In this document: positions 6,471 through 8,276 of the stretch, piece after piece | How the letters are laid out: the number at the start of each line of letters is the position of its first letter | How positions within the stretch are numbered: position 1 is the first letter of the stretch | Source: Candidatus Sericytochromatia bacterium | GTDB taxonomy: Bacteria; Cyanobacteriota; Sericytochromatia; UBA7694 | DNA: 8,276 bases | NCBI GenBank assembly: GCA_913773825.1 | Contig: CAJYHH010001216.1 | Span: 1-8,276, forward strand | Direction: 5' to 3' | Notes under the pieces: generated by a model | Database searches by the model: none | Told to the model about the DNA's origin: nothing | What the model saw: only the letters and a program-made list of their open reading frames with translations | Program-made: the position numbers and the translations under genes

Positions 6471-7908
6471 AGACGATTTTGGCTTCCTGTTTCTCGTTAT
6501 CCGGCTTGGCTTCTGCTTTACGGGAATTACCCACTAGCAGACGGGAAAGTTCAGTAATATTCCCGGCGCCAATAGTCAGAATCAATTCGCGAGGAATCAG
6601 ATTCTGTAGGAGATAATTGCGAATATCTTCTAGTTTTGAAAAATAAAGCACTTCTTTGCCAGGGTTTTTAAGCTGGGTTGCTTCAACCAGCTGCTGAATG
6701 CTGACAGTAAAGTCAGCTGGGTTTTCTGAAGCGGCGTAAATATCGGTCAGAATAATCCGATCAGCTTGTTCAAAGCTTTTGGCAAAGTCTTGAAGCAGAG
6801 CTTGTGTACGGCTGTAGCGATGGGGCTGAAACACAGCTGTGACAGGACGATTTTGCAGACGGGCAGTGCTTAATGTTGCGATGATTTCAGAGGGGTGATG
6901 ACCGTAATCATCAATCACCTTCACGTCACCAGCCAGTTCACCGATCAGCTGAAAACGGCGTTTAACGCCACAGTAGCTTTTCAGTGATTCAGCAACCTGA
7001 GGCAGCTTAAAGTTCAGGCTATGGGCACAGGCAATGGTGCTAAGAGCATTGTAAATATTATGCGTACCTGGGATGCCGAGTTCAAAGTGGCCAATATTAG
7101 TCCCTTTGTATTCCACATCAAAGCTTGAACCTGCGATTAAAAGCTGAGGATTTACAGCGCGATAATCAGCGTTTGTATCAGTCAGACCAAAGCTGATGAC
7201 GTTCTGAAGGCGCTCCTGAGGTAAGCGTTCAAGCAACAGACGGTTGCCCGCGTCATCAGTATTGACAATAATTTTGCCTTGAGCGGGCATATTGCTGATA
7301 AATTCCAGAACGGCTTCGATAATTTCATCTAAGCCGTGATAGTGGTCGAGGTGATCAACTTCCAGATTAGACACAATCGCAACTTCTGTACTCAGACGGC
7401 GCAGTGACTGATCAGATTCATCTACTTCAGCAACGGTAAATTCACCGCTACCAGCGCGAGCATTTGTGCCTAATTGAGGGATTTCGCCACCGATCACAAT
7501 GGTTGGATCGAGCTGCTGATCAACCAGAATTAATGAAAGTAATGCTGATGTAGTGGTTTTGCCGTGGGTGCCAGTTACTGAGATGCCGCGGGAGTTGGCA
7601 AGTAAATAACGCAGGACTTCTGAACGGTGGATGATGGGGATATTGCGTTGCTGAGCTTCGATGTATTCGGGGTTTTGTTCAGAAATGGCTGTTGAAACAA
7701 CGACGTATTCAGTGCCGGCGGGTAAATGGCTGGGATCGTGATGGGGATAGACTTTAGCGCCATTTGCGCTGAGCTCTTCGAGCAGAGGGTTCATCTTGAT
7801 GTCGGAGCCACTGACTTGTTTGCCCTGGCTGAGCAGAATGCGGGCCAGCCCGCTCATACCGATACCGCCGATGCCGATAAAATGGATTTTGTCAAAGCTC
7901 TCTAGCAT
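6427..7908 (-). CDS. murC: UDP-N-acetylmuramate--L-alanine ligase
   Basis: ATP-dependent cytoplasmic ligase that adds the first amino acid, L-Ala, to UDP-MurNAc; 493 residues. The UDP-binding domain has IHFIGIGGIGMSG (8-20). The central domain has the P-loop TGTHGKTTT (112-120), EVDESD (161-166) and SNLEVDHLDHY (180-190). HNIYNALS (283-290), GVKRRFQ (314-320), DDYGHHPSE (333-341) and FQPHRYSRT (360-368) are the standard MurC motifs, and GAGN (447-450) closes the conserved core. A polar tail of about 33 residues follows (461-493), longer than in many homologues; part of it is encoded by DNA shared with the murB start. The reading frame stays open to an ATG at 7998, but the extra 30 residues overlap murG and lack conservation. 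The ATG at 7908 has a good GAGG site and overlaps the murG stop, and it places the nucleotide motif at the usual distance from the N-terminus. Confidence 0.98.
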   Translation of the reverse strand: MLESFDKIHFIGIGGIGMSGLARILLSQGKQVSGSDIKMNPLLEELSANGAKVYPHHDPSHLPAGTEYVVVSTAISEQNPEYIEAQQRNIPIIHRSEVLRYLLANSRGISVTGTHGKTTTSALLSLILVDQQLDPTIVIGGEIPQLGTNARAGSGEFTVAEVDESDQSLRRLSTEVAIVSNLEVDHLDHYHGLDEIIEAVLEFISNMPAQGKIIVNTDDAGNRLLLERLPQERLQNVISFGLTDTNADYRAVNPQLLIAGSSFDVEYKGTNIGHFELGIPGTHNIYNALSTIACAHSLNFKLPQVAESLKSYCGVKRRFQLIGELAGDVKVIDDYGHHPSEIIATLSTARLQNRPVTAVFQPHRYSRTQALLQDFAKSFEQADRIILTDIYAASENPADFTVSIQQLVEATQLKNPGKEVLYFSKLEDIRNYLLQNLIPRELILTIGAGNITELSRLLVGNSRKAEAKPDNEKQEAKIVYAPVAVTPTQRQVV

Positions 7909-8276
7909 GACACGGCCTCTTTCTTGGTCAAATTGAGGGAATGGAGGATTTGGTTCACAATCTTGTCGGCTGCATCGATTGTGTTGAGGTGATAACAATT
8001 TTGCCGCATGCGGGCTAACCTTTCTGTATCGCTGATTACACCCTGTACCAGCTGAAACAGAGGCGCAGCCTGTAGTTCAGACTCTTTTAACAGGATGCCG
8101 GCGTCAGCCTCGGCAACCGCCTGGGCGTTTTCCAGCTGATGCCCACCGCCAAATGCGCCGGGGATCAGAATCGTTGGTACCTGGCAAACCATCAGCTCTG
8201 CGATCATAGAAGCTCCAGCGCGAGAAATGGCTAGATCAGTCGTCGCAAGCAGGGCGGGCATATTTTCCACGTAGTG
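7902..8276 (-). CDS. murG: UDP-N-acetylglucosamine--N-acetylmuramyl-(pentapeptide) pyrophosphoryl-undecaprenol GlcNAc transferase, C-terminal part
   Basis: The last 124 residues of MurG; the N-terminal acceptor domain lies beyond the right edge. MurG works on the inner face of the membrane and moves GlcNAc from UDP-GlcNAc to lipid I, making lipid II. The visible part is the UDP-GlcNAc-binding half of this GT28 family enzyme: YVENMPALLATTDLAISRAGA matches the family's D-M-x-x-x-x-x-A-D-L-x-x-S-R-x-G-A block, followed by the donor-site Glu in AELM and the HQLENA motif (H-Q-x-x-N-A). The segment before HQ reads PGAFGGG, where many homologues have a P-Y-x-x-A-x-x-D type sequence. The gene ends at a TAG that overlaps the murC start (ATGCTAG). 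The GTG at 8270 is an internal valine and not a start. Confidence 0.95.
   Translation of the reverse strand, partial: HYVENMPALLATTDLAISRAGASMIAELMVCQVPTILIPGAFGGGHQLENAQAVAEADAGILLKESELQAAPLFQLVQGVISDTERLARMRQNCYHLNTIDAADKIVNQILHSLNLTKKEAVSC
7916..7919 (-). promoter_or_regulatory. Shine-Dalgarno deciding the murC start
   Basis: GAGG within AAGAAAGAGG, 7 nt upstream of the ATG at 7908. It lies inside the last codons of murG, so ribosomes ending murG could restart at murC (ATGCTAG overlap). It supports 7908 over the upstream ATG at 7998. Confidence 0.75.

Noticed and set aside
7909..7998. Longer start for MurC at the ATG at 7998
   Set aside because: The added 30 residues overlap murG by nearly 100 bp and lack MurC similarity; 7908 has a good Shine-Dalgarno and the usual distance to the nucleotide motif.

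Overview
The window is a densely packed stretch of a bacterial chromosome of moderate GC content. Every convincing gene lies on the minus strand, so transcription runs from high to low coordinates. Read that way, the order is murG (3' end only), murC, murB, ftsQ, ftsZ, a terminator, a promoter, a PilX-like pilus-assembly gene, and a large gene for a prepilin-type protein that runs off the left edge.

Organism (inference). ftsQ is followed directly by ftsZ with no ftsA or ddl. FtsZ closely resembles cyanobacterial FtsZ in its core and in its C-terminal peptide (LELPPFLQPRR, compared with the cyanobacterial LDLPDFLQRR type). MurB carries the active-site form CGSVFRNP, also familiar from cyanobacteria. 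Nothing photosynthetic is visible. The best guess is a member of Cyanobacteriota in the broad sense, quite possibly a non-photosynthetic lineage (Melainabacteria/Vampirovibrionia or Sericytochromatia), but this rests on remembered family resemblance and not on a search.

Region 8276-4768 is a tight peptidoglycan-precursor and divisome cluster. murG and murC overlap by 7 bp, murC and murB by 44 bp, and murB and ftsQ are 9 bp or less apart, which suggests one transcript with translational coupling. MurC adds L-Ala to UDP-MurNAc, MurB makes the UDP-MurNAc that MurC uses, MurG makes lipid II, and FtsQ links the membrane divisome to septal wall synthesis. A 237-bp spacer holding a perfect TATAAT box then precedes ftsZ, so ftsZ probably also has its own promoter. 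A strong intrinsic terminator follows ftsZ.

Region 3000-1 is a separate unit. A good sigma-70-type promoter starts 12 bp beyond the terminator U-tract and gives a leader of about 140 nt with possible secondary structure. It drives a PilX-type protein and a second protein with a textbook type IV prepilin leader and at least 496 residues, very large for a pilin. These probably encode minor pilins or pilin-like parts of a type IV pilus or a type II secretion-like machine.

The mur/fts part is ordinary. The least described content is the pair of pilin-like proteins and their leader. I see no mobile element, CRISPR array, RNA gene or clear new defence or biosynthetic system.
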